Positions 17,579 through 26,615 of a stretch of DNA of 39,288 nt are shown here, piece by piece (position 1 is the first letter of the stretch; every line of letters begins with the position of its first letter). The stretch lies in NCBI GenBank assembly GCA_023228995.1, contig JALOAD010000031.1:1-39288 (forward strand), given 5' to 3'. The DNA comes from JALOAD01 sp023228995 [NCBI: Candidatus Muiribacterium halophilum] (lineage in GTDB: Bacteria; Muiribacteriota; Muiribacteriia; Muiribacteriales). The notes under the pieces were generated by a model. It worked only from the letters and a program-made list of their open reading frames with translations. It was not told the origin of the DNA and ran no database searches. The position numbers and the translations under genes are program-made.

Positions 17579-18653
17579 AAGCAAAAATTTTAAAGTATTT
17601 TTTTATATAATAGCTTTTGTTCTTTTTTCATTTCTTTTTTATATGTATTCTTCACTGATTTTTCTTTTTATGTTAGCTTATTTTATTTCATATATGTTTG
17701 AGCCAGTAATAAAATTTCTTGAAAAAAAGAAATTATCAAGACCTTATTCTGTAACTTTTGTTTGGGTTATAATTACAGGTCTTACATTGCTTGTTATATT
17801 TCCAATAATGTTTTCTTTATTACATGAAATAAGTGTTTTGCCGCCAAAATTATCAGAATACAGCAGTAGATTAACCTCTACAATAGATAATATTAGAAAA
17901 AATCTTAGTGGAGATTTAAGTTCTGGACCTGGTGGTATAATTAGTCAAAAAATTCTTCTTTTTCTTGATTATTTTAATCTTTCTGAGCAAAAAATAGTAT
18001 CATTTTTTGTTGATAATTTTAATAATTTTGTTAAGTATTCAGGCGGTTTTATTGGAAAAAATATTACAAAATTTATATCGAGTTTTGTATGGATATTTAC
18101 AGTACCTGTAATTGCTTTTTACTTTATGATGGATTTTAAAGATATAAATTTGAATTTTAATAATTTTATTTCAAGAAAAGATTATCGTGCTTTGATTATG
18201 GAAATTCAGAAAGAAATAAGTAGATTTTTTAGAGGTCAACTTATTATTTGTCTAATTATTGGTACACTTATGGGATTAGGATTTTTAATGATTGGTGTTG
18301 ATTTTCCTCATTTACTTGGAGTTATTGCAGGTTTCGCTAATTTAATACCATATTTTGGCGTTTTTGCAAGTACAGCTCTTGCTGTTGTATTTTCTATATT
18401 AAAATTTGGATTTACAGTTGAACTTTTATTTATACTTTTAAAAATTATTATTCTTGTCGTAATTGTTCAGTTTATTGATGGATTTGTTCTTTCTCCAAGA
18501 ATACTTTCAACAACACTTGAACTTTCCCCTGTTTATATTATGTTTTTTCTTTTTGCTGGTGGTCAATATGGAGGTATTCCTGGAATGTTTCTTGCTATTC
18601 CAGCATTGATTGTGGTTAAAGTTGTTTTAAAATATATGGAGATAAAATCCTAA
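17559..18653 (+). CDS. AI-2E family (PerM/UPF0118-type) permease
   Basis: The start is GTG 17559 with GAGGAGG at 17546-17552. The 364-residue membrane protein has the typical order for the family: two N-terminal membrane helices (about 10-65), another at 70-95, a soluble stretch (about 95-175), then a cluster of helices in the second half, including the conserved PYFGVFAS segment and the late FVLSPRI segment. Family members export small molecules or ions (autoinducer-2 exporters, Na+/H+ antiporters), so the substrate cannot be named. The last base of the stop codon is the first base of rsmE. Confidence 0.85.
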   Translation: MITIDLKSKNFKVFFYIIAFVLFSFLFYMYSSLIFLFMLAYFISYMFEPVIKFLEKKKLSRPYSVTFVWVIITGLTLLVIFPIMFSLLHEISVLPPKLSEYSSRLTSTIDNIRKNLSGDLSSGPGGIISQKILLFLDYFNLSEQKIVSFFVDNFNNFVKYSGGFIGKNITKFISSFVWIFTVPVIAFYFMMDFKDINLNFNNFISRKDYRALIMEIQKEISRFFRGQLIICLIIGTLMGLGFLMIGVDFPHLLGVIAGFANLIPYFGVFASTALAVVFSILKFGFTVELLFILLKIIILVVIVQFIDGFVLSPRILSTTLELSPVYIMFFLFAGGQYGGIPGMFLAIPALIVVKVVLKYMEIKS

Positions 18654-19351
18654 TGCATTATTTTTTTGCTGAATATGAAAAATATGGGTTTCTTTACATT
18701 AATGATAAAGATGTTATAAATCATTATAAAGTATTAAGAGTTAAAAAAGATGAAAATATTCTTGTAAATTTTAATAATAATCATTTTATATGTGTTGAGG
18801 AAAATATTTCTAAAAAAGAACTTATTTTTAAAGTTATTGAAAAAGAAGAAAATAAAAACCCTGTTTTATCACTTACACTTTATCAAGGATTGCCAAAAAA
18901 GAAAAAATTTGAATATATACTTGAAAAATCTGTTGAATGTGGATTTACAAAAATAATTCCAGTTAAGACGAGATTTGTTCAACAAAATTATGAAAATTCT
19001 AAACAAGAAAGATTTAATTCTATAGTTTTAAATGCTGCTATGCAGTCAAAATCTCCTATACTTCCTAAATTATATGATTATATAGATTTGAAAGATATAT
19101 CAGCAGATAGTGATATAAATATTGTTCTTTATGAAAATTCTAAAGAATATTTAAAAAATTATTTTCAAAATATAAAAAAACCCTGTAGTATAAGTGTTGT
19201 AATTGGACCTGAAGGTGGTTTTAATTATGAAGAAATTGAAATTCTTCAAAAAAAAGGATTTAAGTCTTTAAGACTTTCAGGCAATATACTTAGAACTGAA
19301 ACAGCATGTATTGCTATAGGGAGTATTATAAATTATGAGTTTATCTTTTAA
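18653..19351 (+). CDS. rsmE: 16S rRNA (uracil-1498-N3)-methyltransferase
   Basis: The start is ATG 18653, sharing one base with the upstream stop (TAATG). The 232-residue protein is a SPOUT-class methyltransferase that methylates U1498 of 16S rRNA. The knot motifs are clear: VIGPEGGF (Gly185-Gly189 region) and LSGNILRTETACIA (208-221), which bind S-adenosylmethionine. The N-terminal PUA-like domain covers about 1-75, with the VLRVKK segment. The 3' end overlaps the next gene by 17 bases. Confidence 0.9.
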   Translation: MHYFFAEYEKYGFLYINDKDVINHYKVLRVKKDENILVNFNNNHFICVEENISKKELIFKVIEKEENKNPVLSLTLYQGLPKKKKFEYILEKSVECGFTKIIPVKTRFVQQNYENSKQERFNSIVLNAAMQSKSPILPKLYDYIDLKDISADSDINIVLYENSKEYLKNYFQNIKKPCSISVVIGPEGGFNYEEIEILQKKGFKSLRLSGNILRTETACIAIGSIINYEFIF

Positions 19352-20546
19352 TATTTTTACTTTTGGTTGCAAGGTAAATCAGTATGATTCCCAACTTATA
19401 AGAAGCAATCTTATTGAAAAAGGGAATTTTATAAAAACAGATAACCCAGATTTTATTATTGTCAATATGTGTTCTCTTACTCAGAATGCTGTTAGAAAAA
19501 CCAGACTTCTTTTAAATAGAGTTAAAAGAGAAAATCCAGATTCTAAGATAATCCTAACAGGTTGTATAGAGGATGATGTTGTGCTTGATGTGGATTATAA
19601 AGTACATGTTAGAGAAAAAGAAAAAATATATGATATTTTTGATATTTCAATACCTTTAGAATATTTAAAGGATTTTTCAGGTCATAGTCGAGCTTTTGTA
19701 ATGATACAAGAAGGATGTAAGAATTTTTGTACATATTGTATTGTTCCTTTTATGAGGAATATTATGTATTCAAAACCTGTTGAAGTTTTTAAAAAAGAGA
19801 TAAATTTGTTAGCAAAGTCTGGGTTTAAAGAGATTGTTCTTACTGGAACTCATATTAATAGATATAATTATAAAGAAAATACTTTAAAAGATCTTGTTGA
19901 TATTATAGAAAAACAGCCTGGAATCGAAAGATTTAGAATATCTTCAATTGAACCAAATGAAATTGACGATGATTTTATAAAAATAATTAGTGAAAGTAAA
20001 AAATTCTGTTCTCATCTGCATCTTTCTATTCAGTCTGCTTCAAATTTAATTCTTGAAAAAATGGAAAGAAATTATTCAATAAAAAAAGTTGTTGATATTA
20101 TTAATAAATTAAAAAATATTCCGAATTTTGAATGGAGTTCTGACTTTATTGTTGGATTTCCAGGAGAACTTGAACAAGATTTTAATGAAACTGTTGAATT
20201 TATAAAAAAATATAAACCAGTGTTTCTTCATGTATTTCCATTTTCAAAAAGAAAAGGTACTAAGGCTTTTTTAATGAAAGAAAATTTAACAAATAAAGAT
20301 AAAAAAAATAAAGCAGCTTTGCTAAGAGAAGCTCAAAAAGAAGTTCAGAAGTCAGTATGGCAAAAATATATTGGAAAAACATTGAATATACTGGTTGAAA
20401 AAGAAGAAGATGGGTATTATACTGGTTATAGTGAAAATTATATAAAAGTATTTATAAAAAATGATAAAATTATAAAAAAAGAAAATATATATTTTGTAAA
20501 GATTATTGATATTAAAAACGATGGTCTTATAGGGAGTAGAATATGA
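19335..20546 (+). CDS. mtaB: tRNA t6A37 methylthiotransferase MtaB
   Basis: The 403-residue radical SAM methylthiotransferase converts t6A37 to ms2t6A37 in ANN-decoding tRNAs. N-terminal FTFGCKVNQYDS (Cys12), MCSLTQNAVRKTR (Cys46) and TGC (Cys77) hold one cluster; CKNFCTYC (Cys128, 132, 135) is the radical SAM site; the TRAM domain (about 345-403) contains GYSENYIKV, typical of MtaB. GCKVNQYDS and RKTR separate it from RimO and MiaB. It is slightly shorter than many MtaB proteins, with a compact segment near 80-115. It overlaps rsmE and the nucleotidyltransferase gene. Confidence 0.9.
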   Translation: MSLSFNIFTFGCKVNQYDSQLIRSNLIEKGNFIKTDNPDFIIVNMCSLTQNAVRKTRLLLNRVKRENPDSKIILTGCIEDDVVLDVDYKVHVREKEKIYDIFDISIPLEYLKDFSGHSRAFVMIQEGCKNFCTYCIVPFMRNIMYSKPVEVFKKEINLLAKSGFKEIVLTGTHINRYNYKENTLKDLVDIIEKQPGIERFRISSIEPNEIDDDFIKIISESKKFCSHLHLSIQSASNLILEKMERNYSIKKVVDIINKLKNIPNFEWSSDFIVGFPGELEQDFNETVEFIKKYKPVFLHVFPFSKRKGTKAFLMKENLTNKDKKNKAALLREAQKEVQKSVWQKYIGKTLNILVEKEEDGYYTGYSENYIKVFIKNDKIIKKENIYFVKIIDIKNDGLIGSRI

Positions 20547-21529
20547 AAATAATAATACCGGTTGCAGGTATAGGTTCAAGATTAGCGCCTCATACATATA
20601 CAATTCCAAAAGCACTTGTACATGTTGCAGGTAAAGAAATGCTTGCTCATATTCTTGATAAAATTAAAGATCTTGAGGTTTCTGAGGTAGTATTTGTAGT
20701 TGGTTATCTTGGTGATCAGATTATTGATTATGTTAAAAAAAATTATAGTTTTAATTCACAATTTATTATACAAAAAGAAAGAAAAGGTTTAGGACACGCT
20801 ATATATCTAGCAATGCAGAAATTTTCTGACTTTGAAGAACCTGTCATGATAATGCTTGGTGATACTCTTTTTGAAATGGATATTAAAGAAATATTAAAAG
20901 ATCAAATTGATGGAGTTATTGTAACTTCAATAGTTGAAAATCCTGAAAGATTTGGAGTTGTTATAAAAAAAGATAATAGAATAATGGAATTTGTTGAAAA
21001 GCCCGAAAAACCTGTTTCAAATAGAGCAATTGTTGGAATTTATTATATAAAAAACACAAAAATGCTTTTTGAATGTCTTAAATTTGTTTATGATAATAAT
21101 ATAAAGACAAGAGGTGAGTATCAGCTTACAGATGCACTTGAGATAATGCTTAAAAGAGGTGCGACTTTTAATGATGTTCTATGTGATAAATGGCTTGATT
21201 GTGGTAAGCCTGAAACTCTTTTATCTACAAATAAAGAACTTCTTGATATTTATTTTAAAGATAAAGAGTATAAGTTTAAAAATTGTGTTTTAATAAAACC
21301 TGTTGCGATTGCAGAAGGTGTAAAAATAGAAAACTCAGTTATTGGACCATTTGTATCGATTGCAAAAGGTGTTAGAATAAAAAATAGTATATTAAAAAAT
21401 TGTATTATAAATGAAGATGCTTATATTGAAAATGCTGTTTTAGAAGAATCTCTTATTGGTCATGCTGCTGTTTATAAAAACAGATATATTAGGGTCAATA
21501 TTGGTGATTCATCAGAATTTACAGCTTAA
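20543..21529 (+). CDS. Sugar-1-phosphate nucleotidyltransferase
   Basis: The start is ATG 20543, in an ATGA overlap with mtaB. The 328-residue protein activates a sugar 1-phosphate with a nucleoside triphosphate. It shows the nucleotide loop GIGSRLAPHTYTIPKAL (9-25), the KGLGHAIYLA stretch (81-90), LGDTLF with the metal-binding Asp107, the sugar-site segment EYQLTDALEIML, and KWLDCGKPETLL. Residues from about 245 form hexapeptide-type left-handed helix repeats (VIGPFVSIAKG, ILKNCIINEDAYIENAVL). It resembles glucose-1-phosphate thymidylyl- or uridylyltransferases with a C-terminal helix; the exact sugar and base are not decidable. Confidence 0.85.
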   Translation: MKIIIPVAGIGSRLAPHTYTIPKALVHVAGKEMLAHILDKIKDLEVSEVVFVVGYLGDQIIDYVKKNYSFNSQFIIQKERKGLGHAIYLAMQKFSDFEEPVMIMLGDTLFEMDIKEILKDQIDGVIVTSIVENPERFGVVIKKDNRIMEFVEKPEKPVSNRAIVGIYYIKNTKMLFECLKFVYDNNIKTRGEYQLTDALEIMLKRGATFNDVLCDKWLDCGKPETLLSTNKELLDIYFKDKEYKFKNCVLIKPVAIAEGVKIENSVIGPFVSIAKGVRIKNSILKNCIINEDAYIENAVLEESLIGHAAVYKNRYIRVNIGDSSEFTA

Positions 21530-21538
21530 GGATTATTA

Positions 21539-22420
21539 ATGACAAAATTATGGAAAATATTGGTTTTTATTGGTTTTACAATTGTTTTTTTTAGTGTTCC
21601 TTGGTATATATTAAGAATTGAAAGTGATAGTATAAAACTTAGTAATGAAGAGTATAAAACACAAAAATATGAGAGTGCAAAATCACTTAACTTTCTAAGA
21701 ACTTCTTATGCTAATAGTCTTACAATATTTGATGAAAATTTTAGTTTTATGGAATATCTCTCTGAAGTTTTTGAGATTGAAGTTAGACTTCTTGTTAGTA
21801 AAAATTATGATGAATTTGGTGAATTTCTAAAAAACAAGACTGCTGATATAGTATGGGGAAATTCCGAACATTATCTTAAAAACAGAGAACTTTATAAAGA
21901 TTATGTTATAGTTTTAAGACCTGTTGTAAAAGGTCAGGATAAATACAGAGGAATTATTATTACAAATAAAAACTCTAATGTTAATTCGGTTATGGAGCTT
22001 AAAAACAAGATTTTTGCATTTACTGACATAAAATCAGGTAGTGGATATAAACTTCCTATGGAATTGTTTGAAAATAAATATAATATTGAAATTTATAATT
22101 TTTTTGCAGATGTTGAATATCTTCAAACTCATGAAGAAGTAGTAAAAAATGTTTTTTATGGTAAAGTTGATGGAGGTGCTGTTTTTGAAAGTGCACCTGA
22201 ATCATTTCTTGAAAAAGAACAGGCAAAAAATATAAAAATTCTTGATTATACAAGGTATATTTACAATGAACCTGTACTTATAAAAAAAGAAATTTATGAA
22301 AAATACAAACATATTATTGATAGTGAAAAATTTTATGAATTTCCAGAAAATGTGCGTAAAGATTTAAAAATAGATGGTATTGTAAGAGCTAATGAAAAAG
22401 AGTATTTAGTAAACAATTAA
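21539..22420 (+). CDS. Membrane-anchored PhnD-like substrate-binding protein
   Basis: The 293-residue protein has a ribosome binding site (AAGGA, 21528-21532) and an N-terminal membrane anchor (about 6-25). The rest is a type 2 periplasmic binding fold close to PhnD/phosphate-phosphonate binding proteins: a first lobe with ADIVWGNSEHYL, the YRGIIITNKNSNVNSVMELK hinge region, DIKSGSGYKLPMELF, and a second lobe with GKVDGGAVFESAPE. PhnD-type proteins are normally part of an ABC importer, but no permease or ATPase is nearby. The gene directly precedes a HAMP-GAF-GGDEF signalling gene, so it may be a sensor input; this is inference. Confidence 0.75.
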   Translation: MTKLWKILVFIGFTIVFFSVPWYILRIESDSIKLSNEEYKTQKYESAKSLNFLRTSYANSLTIFDENFSFMEYLSEVFEIEVRLLVSKNYDEFGEFLKNKTADIVWGNSEHYLKNRELYKDYVIVLRPVVKGQDKYRGIIITNKNSNVNSVMELKNKIFAFTDIKSGSGYKLPMELFENKYNIEIYNFFADVEYLQTHEEVVKNVFYGKVDGGAVFESAPESFLEKEQAKNIKILDYTRYIYNEPVLIKKEIYEKYKHIIDSEKFYEFPENVRKDLKIDGIVRANEKEYLVNN

Positions 22421-22455
22421 TTGAATCAGAGAATTCAATATATAAAGAGGGGATT

Positions 22456-24132
22456 ATGGGCATAAAATTAAAGATATTTATATATGTTATGACGGTAATA
22501 CTTGTATTAACAAGTGCAATTGGTTTTTTTAATATTAAATTTCAAAAAGATGTACTTTATACTGAAAAAATAGAAGATATTAAATTTTTTATAAGTGGAT
22601 TTGGTATTTCTATTAAAGAAAGTCTTATAAGTAAAGATTATTCAAGAATTGATAATTATGTTAAAGAACTCAAACTTTCAAAAAAAATAAATGATATAAA
22701 TATATATGATGAAAACGGTGTTATTGTTGGTTCAAATAATCTTCATAATCTTAATAAAAAAACTATTGATAGCCATATTGTTAATATTTTCAAGTCAAAA
22801 ATTGGTATAGTGTATATTAGAAAAAACGAAATAATCATTGCAGAACCTGTTCTTGTAAGAAATATAATGTATGGAATAATTGAAATAAAACTTCCTATTT
22901 CTGTAATAACTGCTGTTCAGGATAAATATTCTAAAAATATAATTTATTTTCTTACTTTTGCATTTTTTATTGGAATAATATTAAGTTATACACTTGCAAC
23001 TGGAATATCCTCAAAAATTCGTATGCTTATTGAAGTAAGTAAATCCCTCGCAAGTTGTGATTTTAAACAGGAAGTTAAATTTAATTCTTCAGATGAATTT
23101 GGTGAACTTTCTAAAATATTTAATAAAATGATATTTAATATGAAAATAATGTTTAGTGTTATAAAGAAGATTAATTTTTCAACTCCTTCTGACGAATTGC
23201 TTGATGTAATAATGGATAATATAACTATGGCAATTGGTGCTGAAAGAATATCTATACTTTATTATTCAGAAGAAGAGAATGTATTAAAACTCAATAAAGT
23301 GCGTGGTCTTGATGAAGAAATTATTGATACAGGAGTTATAAAACCTGGTGAGGGAATTGCTGGAAAAGTTTTTGAATCAGGTATTCCTATGATTGCTAAT
23401 AAAGGTTTTTTGCAGGAAGATTTTAAAAAATTTGAAAATTCAAAATGGAGAGATGAAAAAATAAAAAATATAATGTGTGTTCCAATAGAAGTTGAAAATA
23501 AAATTGTTGCTGTAATTAATGTAATAAATAAAAATTCACCTAATGGATTTGATGAATTTGATCTTAAATTATTGCAAGCTCTTATTGTGCATATTTCTCA
23601 AGCTATATCAAGATCTACTCTTTATAATGAAACAATAACAGATGGATTGACCGGTCTTTATATAAAAAAATATTTTTATTCAAGACTTGAAGAAGAAGCT
23701 TTTAGAGCAAGACGATATGGTCAGGAACTTTCAGTAATATATATAAATGTTGATGATTTTGCTGATATTAATAAAAAATATGGAAGTTTGGAATGTGATA
23801 TATTTCTTATGCATCTTGGGAGAATATTAAAAAATAATATAAGACTTAATATTGATATTCCTGCAAGATTTGGCGGAGATGAATTTGCTATTATACTTCC
23901 TGAGACTGATGAAAAAAAAGGTATGCTTTTTGCTGATAGGTTGAGAAAGAAGATTGAAGATTTTATTTTCCTTAGAGAAAATGGTGAAACTGCAAAATTA
24001 ACAGTTTCTATAGCATTTGCAAAATATAATCCAGAAGATGATCTTCCAAAACTTATTATGCAGCTTGAAGAAGCAATGAAAATATCTAAAAGTAAAGGAA
24101 AAAACAGGGTAACTTTGTTTGAAAAGATATGA
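22456..24132 (+). CDS. HAMP-GAF-GGDEF sensor protein, possibly inactive cyclase
   Basis: The 558-residue protein has AGAGGGG 3 bases before its ATG. Order: membrane segment 7-25, extracytoplasmic sensor 26-161, membrane segment 162-182, HAMP 183-235, GAF 245-388 and GGDEF 394-555. GGDEF proteins make cyclic di-GMP from two GTP. Here the signature loop is intact (FGGDEFAIILP, 472-482), but the metal-binding first Asp of the DxDxFK motif is Asn431 (INVDDFADIN), the usual Lys is Ala, and LYIKKYF replaces the common LxNRRxF. The inhibitory RxxD site is absent (LNID before IPARFGGDEF). It may therefore have low activity, use another nucleotide, or act as a receptor. It follows the PhnD-like gene and precedes the radical SAM cluster. 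Confidence 0.88.
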   Translation: MGIKLKIFIYVMTVILVLTSAIGFFNIKFQKDVLYTEKIEDIKFFISGFGISIKESLISKDYSRIDNYVKELKLSKKINDINIYDENGVIVGSNNLHNLNKKTIDSHIVNIFKSKIGIVYIRKNEIIIAEPVLVRNIMYGIIEIKLPISVITAVQDKYSKNIIYFLTFAFFIGIILSYTLATGISSKIRMLIEVSKSLASCDFKQEVKFNSSDEFGELSKIFNKMIFNMKIMFSVIKKINFSTPSDELLDVIMDNITMAIGAERISILYYSEEENVLKLNKVRGLDEEIIDTGVIKPGEGIAGKVFESGIPMIANKGFLQEDFKKFENSKWRDEKIKNIMCVPIEVENKIVAVINVINKNSPNGFDEFDLKLLQALIVHISQAISRSTLYNETITDGLTGLYIKKYFYSRLEEEAFRARRYGQELSVIYINVDDFADINKKYGSLECDIFLMHLGRILKNNIRLNIDIPARFGGDEFAIILPETDEKKGMLFADRLRKKIEDFIFLRENGETAKLTVSIAFAKYNPEDDLPKLIMQLEEAMKISKSKGKNRVTLFEKI

Positions 24133-25834
24133 TTTTACAGTGAATATATCAAATATATATTTTTTGTTACCTGATATTGTTTTTTATAGAGTTTGTATAA
24201 GTCCTTTTATGGATTGGCATAATAAAGTTTATTCTAATTATTTTAATTCTTCAAAAACTAAAATATTATTAGAAATACCTAAAAATATTCAAAAAGGTCT
24301 TATTATAATCGAATATTATGATAAAAACGGTGTTTTTTATACTTCTATTAGTAAAAATACAATATTATTCCAAGAGCAAATTGATTTTAAAAATATTGAA
24401 TTTGAAACATCACTTTATAATAATGAATTTTCAATTACAGCATGTGAATATCCATGGTTAAATCCAGTTATAAATTCTAGTGGAGAAACTACTATATGCT
24501 GTAATGATCCATTTTTTGAACAAAGTATTGGAAATATTAAAGATTGTGATTTTAAAAAAATTTGGTTTAATAATGAGAAAATAAAAAAAATTAGATATTC
24601 CCATATTATAGGAGATCTTTCTGATGTAAATATATGTCAAAGATGTATTGGTAAAAAATCAGAAAATGCAAGTTTTGATATTATTGAAGAATATTCAGAT
24701 TCAATTAAAGAAATAAAAGGATTATTCAATTATTATAAAGCCAGATTATCTAATAAACTTATATTTGAATATCTTTTTCTTGAATTGACTGATAAATGTA
24801 ATATTAAATGTAATTTTTGTAATCAAAAATATAGTGATTGGGAAAAAGTTCATGGTATAAAAGAAAAAGGTTTTATGGATATTCATAATATTGAAAATTT
24901 TATAAATAAATTCAAAGATTTTGTTTTTTTTAATAATATTAATCTTTTTTGGTTAGGTGAACCTCTTCTTAATAAAAATATAAACTCTGTGTTTTCAATA
25001 TTATCTGATAATAGAGATTTTTTTTCAAATTGTGAACTGCATACTAATGGTATTCTTATTAATGAGGATTTTTTAAATAGTGTTAAAAATATAAAATTCC
25101 CTTTAAAAATTCATATTTCTTGTGATGCATTTAATGAAAAAACTTATAATAATCTAAAATCTGCTTATAATATTGAAAATACATTTGAAAACATTAAAAA
25201 TTTAATTGATTATTCAAAAGAAAATAATAATATTACAATTGTATTGCAGTATATTTTATGTAAACAAAATAAAAATGAACTTAATGATTTTATTAATTAT
25301 TGGGAATTTTATTTTAAAAGTTTAAAGCTGGATTATCAGATTACAACATATTTTGATTTTATAAAAAAATATATTATTTATATTAGATATTGTGATTCTT
25401 TAAATAATAATGAAGAAGATGAAAATAAAAATATTTTTGAATTTGCAAGAAAATCTATTAAACATACAAATGTTAATTTTATTGATTATAAAAGTGTTCA
25501 TAAAGGTATAAAACCTGATTTTTGTACAGATCCATTTGAGTTTTTAGTTATAAGATATGATGGTTTTATAACTCATTGTTGTCACGATACTGCAATGAAA
25601 AACTCTGATTTTAATATATTTGATAATTCTTATTTAGATTTTAAAATAAATTTACAAAAATTTATTAAGGATTTTATTGAAGGTAATAAACAAATATGTA
25701 AAAATTGTAATATGTATAAATCAGAAAATACGCATAAAATTACTTTAAAAAAAATAATTGTTTTTATGAGAAAGATTGAAGGTGATTGTTTTTTATTGCT
25801 TAGGAAGGTTTTAAAACCTAAAAATGAAGATTAA
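24119..25834 (+). CDS. Radical SAM protein with SPASM-like domains on both sides of the core
   Basis: The likely start is TTG 24119 (AGGG at 24106-24109), overlapping the GGDEF gene by 14 bases; GTG 24140 is an alternative. The 571 residues fall into three cysteine-rich parts. Residues 105-180 look like a SPASM module: Cys109, SSGETTICC (Cys127, 128), GNIKDCDFKKIW, and CQRC (Cys173, 176). The radical SAM core begins with LTDKCNIKCNFC (Cys227, 231, 234), FWLGEP (277-282) and HTNG. Residues 465-535 repeat the SPASM pattern: Cys469, RYDGFITHCCHD (Cys487, 488), CKNC (Cys527, 530). SPASM proteins carry extra 4Fe-4S clusters and often modify peptides or proteins. A module in front of the core is unusual. 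The substrate is unknown. It leads a cluster of overlapping genes. Confidence 0.8.
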   Translation: MKRYDFTVNISNIYFLLPDIVFYRVCISPFMDWHNKVYSNYFNSSKTKILLEIPKNIQKGLIIIEYYDKNGVFYTSISKNTILFQEQIDFKNIEFETSLYNNEFSITACEYPWLNPVINSSGETTICCNDPFFEQSIGNIKDCDFKKIWFNNEKIKKIRYSHIIGDLSDVNICQRCIGKKSENASFDIIEEYSDSIKEIKGLFNYYKARLSNKLIFEYLFLELTDKCNIKCNFCNQKYSDWEKVHGIKEKGFMDIHNIENFINKFKDFVFFNNINLFWLGEPLLNKNINSVFSILSDNRDFFSNCELHTNGILINEDFLNSVKNIKFPLKIHISCDAFNEKTYNNLKSAYNIENTFENIKNLIDYSKENNNITIVLQYILCKQNKNELNDFINYWEFYFKSLKLDYQITTYFDFIKKYIIYIRYCDSLNNNEEDENKNIFEFARKSIKHTNVNFIDYKSVHKGIKPDFCTDPFEFLVIRYDGFITHCCHDTAMKNSDFNIFDNSYLDFKINLQKFIKDFIEGNKQICKNCNMYKSENTHKITLKKIIVFMRKIEGDCFLLLRKVLKPKNED

Positions 25835-26615
25835 AAGTAAAAATTTTGATATTGCTTACTATATTATTAAAAAACAAATAAAAGGTGATTATGTAGTTTT
25901 TTTGTTTAATAAAGAAAAATCTCCTTTTACTAATAAAGATAATATTCTTGATATTTTTGTTTATAATTGTCAATATGATGTTTTAGATTGGGTTTATAGT
26001 GTTGAAGATTATAATGATAAAGATATTGTATTTCCTTATTATACATTTTTAATTTTAAAAAGATTTGTTGAAAAGTCTTTTAATTCTTATAAAATTATAA
26101 TTTCAGGAAAGCATATTCCTGAATATAATATTCAGGAATATATAAATGAAAATATTGTTTTATATAATTTATATTGTAAGTCTAATACAAAAATTGTAAA
26201 TAAAGAATTGTTTTTTAAAGTTAATTTATTAAAAATTCAAATGTATTTGAATTATATGGATACTGATAGTATTCCATTTTATATGAAAAACATTGGAGTT
26301 TTATATAATGAATACAATGAATTTGAAAAAGCTTGTCTTTGGCTTGAAAATGCTTATAGAATAAATTCTAATTTAGATATATATGATCAGTTTATAATTT
26401 CTTTAACTGGTTTGAAAAGATATGATGATATTATAAAAAATGTAATAGAACCTAAAACTTTTATTCAGATTTCCTCATTGGGATTTGCTTATAAAAATAA
26501 AGGTTTATATAAAAAAAGTTTGGATTTTTTAAAAAAAGCTTATAGTATAAACAAAGTTGATTGGATAAAAAACGATATTGATTGGATAAATAATGAAATT
26601 AATCAAAATTTGTGA
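25824..26615 (+). CDS. Uncharacterised protein with C-terminal TPR units
   Basis: The 263-residue protein overlaps the radical SAM gene by 11 bases and the ligase gene by 23. No family is recognised for residues 1-150; they are mixed alpha/beta with many aromatic residues and no signal peptide. About residues 155-260 contain two or three TPR-like units (MKNIGVLYNEYNEFEKACLW, SLGFAYKNKGLYKKSLDFL). TPR units suggest that it brings partners or a substrate to the enzymes encoded on either side. The base composition is even more AT-rich than in the upstream operon. Confidence 0.7.
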   Translation: MKIKSKNFDIAYYIIKKQIKGDYVVFLFNKEKSPFTNKDNILDIFVYNCQYDVLDWVYSVEDYNDKDIVFPYYTFLILKRFVEKSFNSYKIIISGKHIPEYNIQEYINENIVLYNLYCKSNTKIVNKELFFKVNLLKIQMYLNYMDTDSIPFYMKNIGVLYNEYNEFEKACLWLENAYRINSNLDIYDQFIISLTGLKRYDDIIKNVIEPKTFIQISSLGFAYKNKGLYKKSLDFLKKAYSINKVDWIKNDIDWINNEINQNL

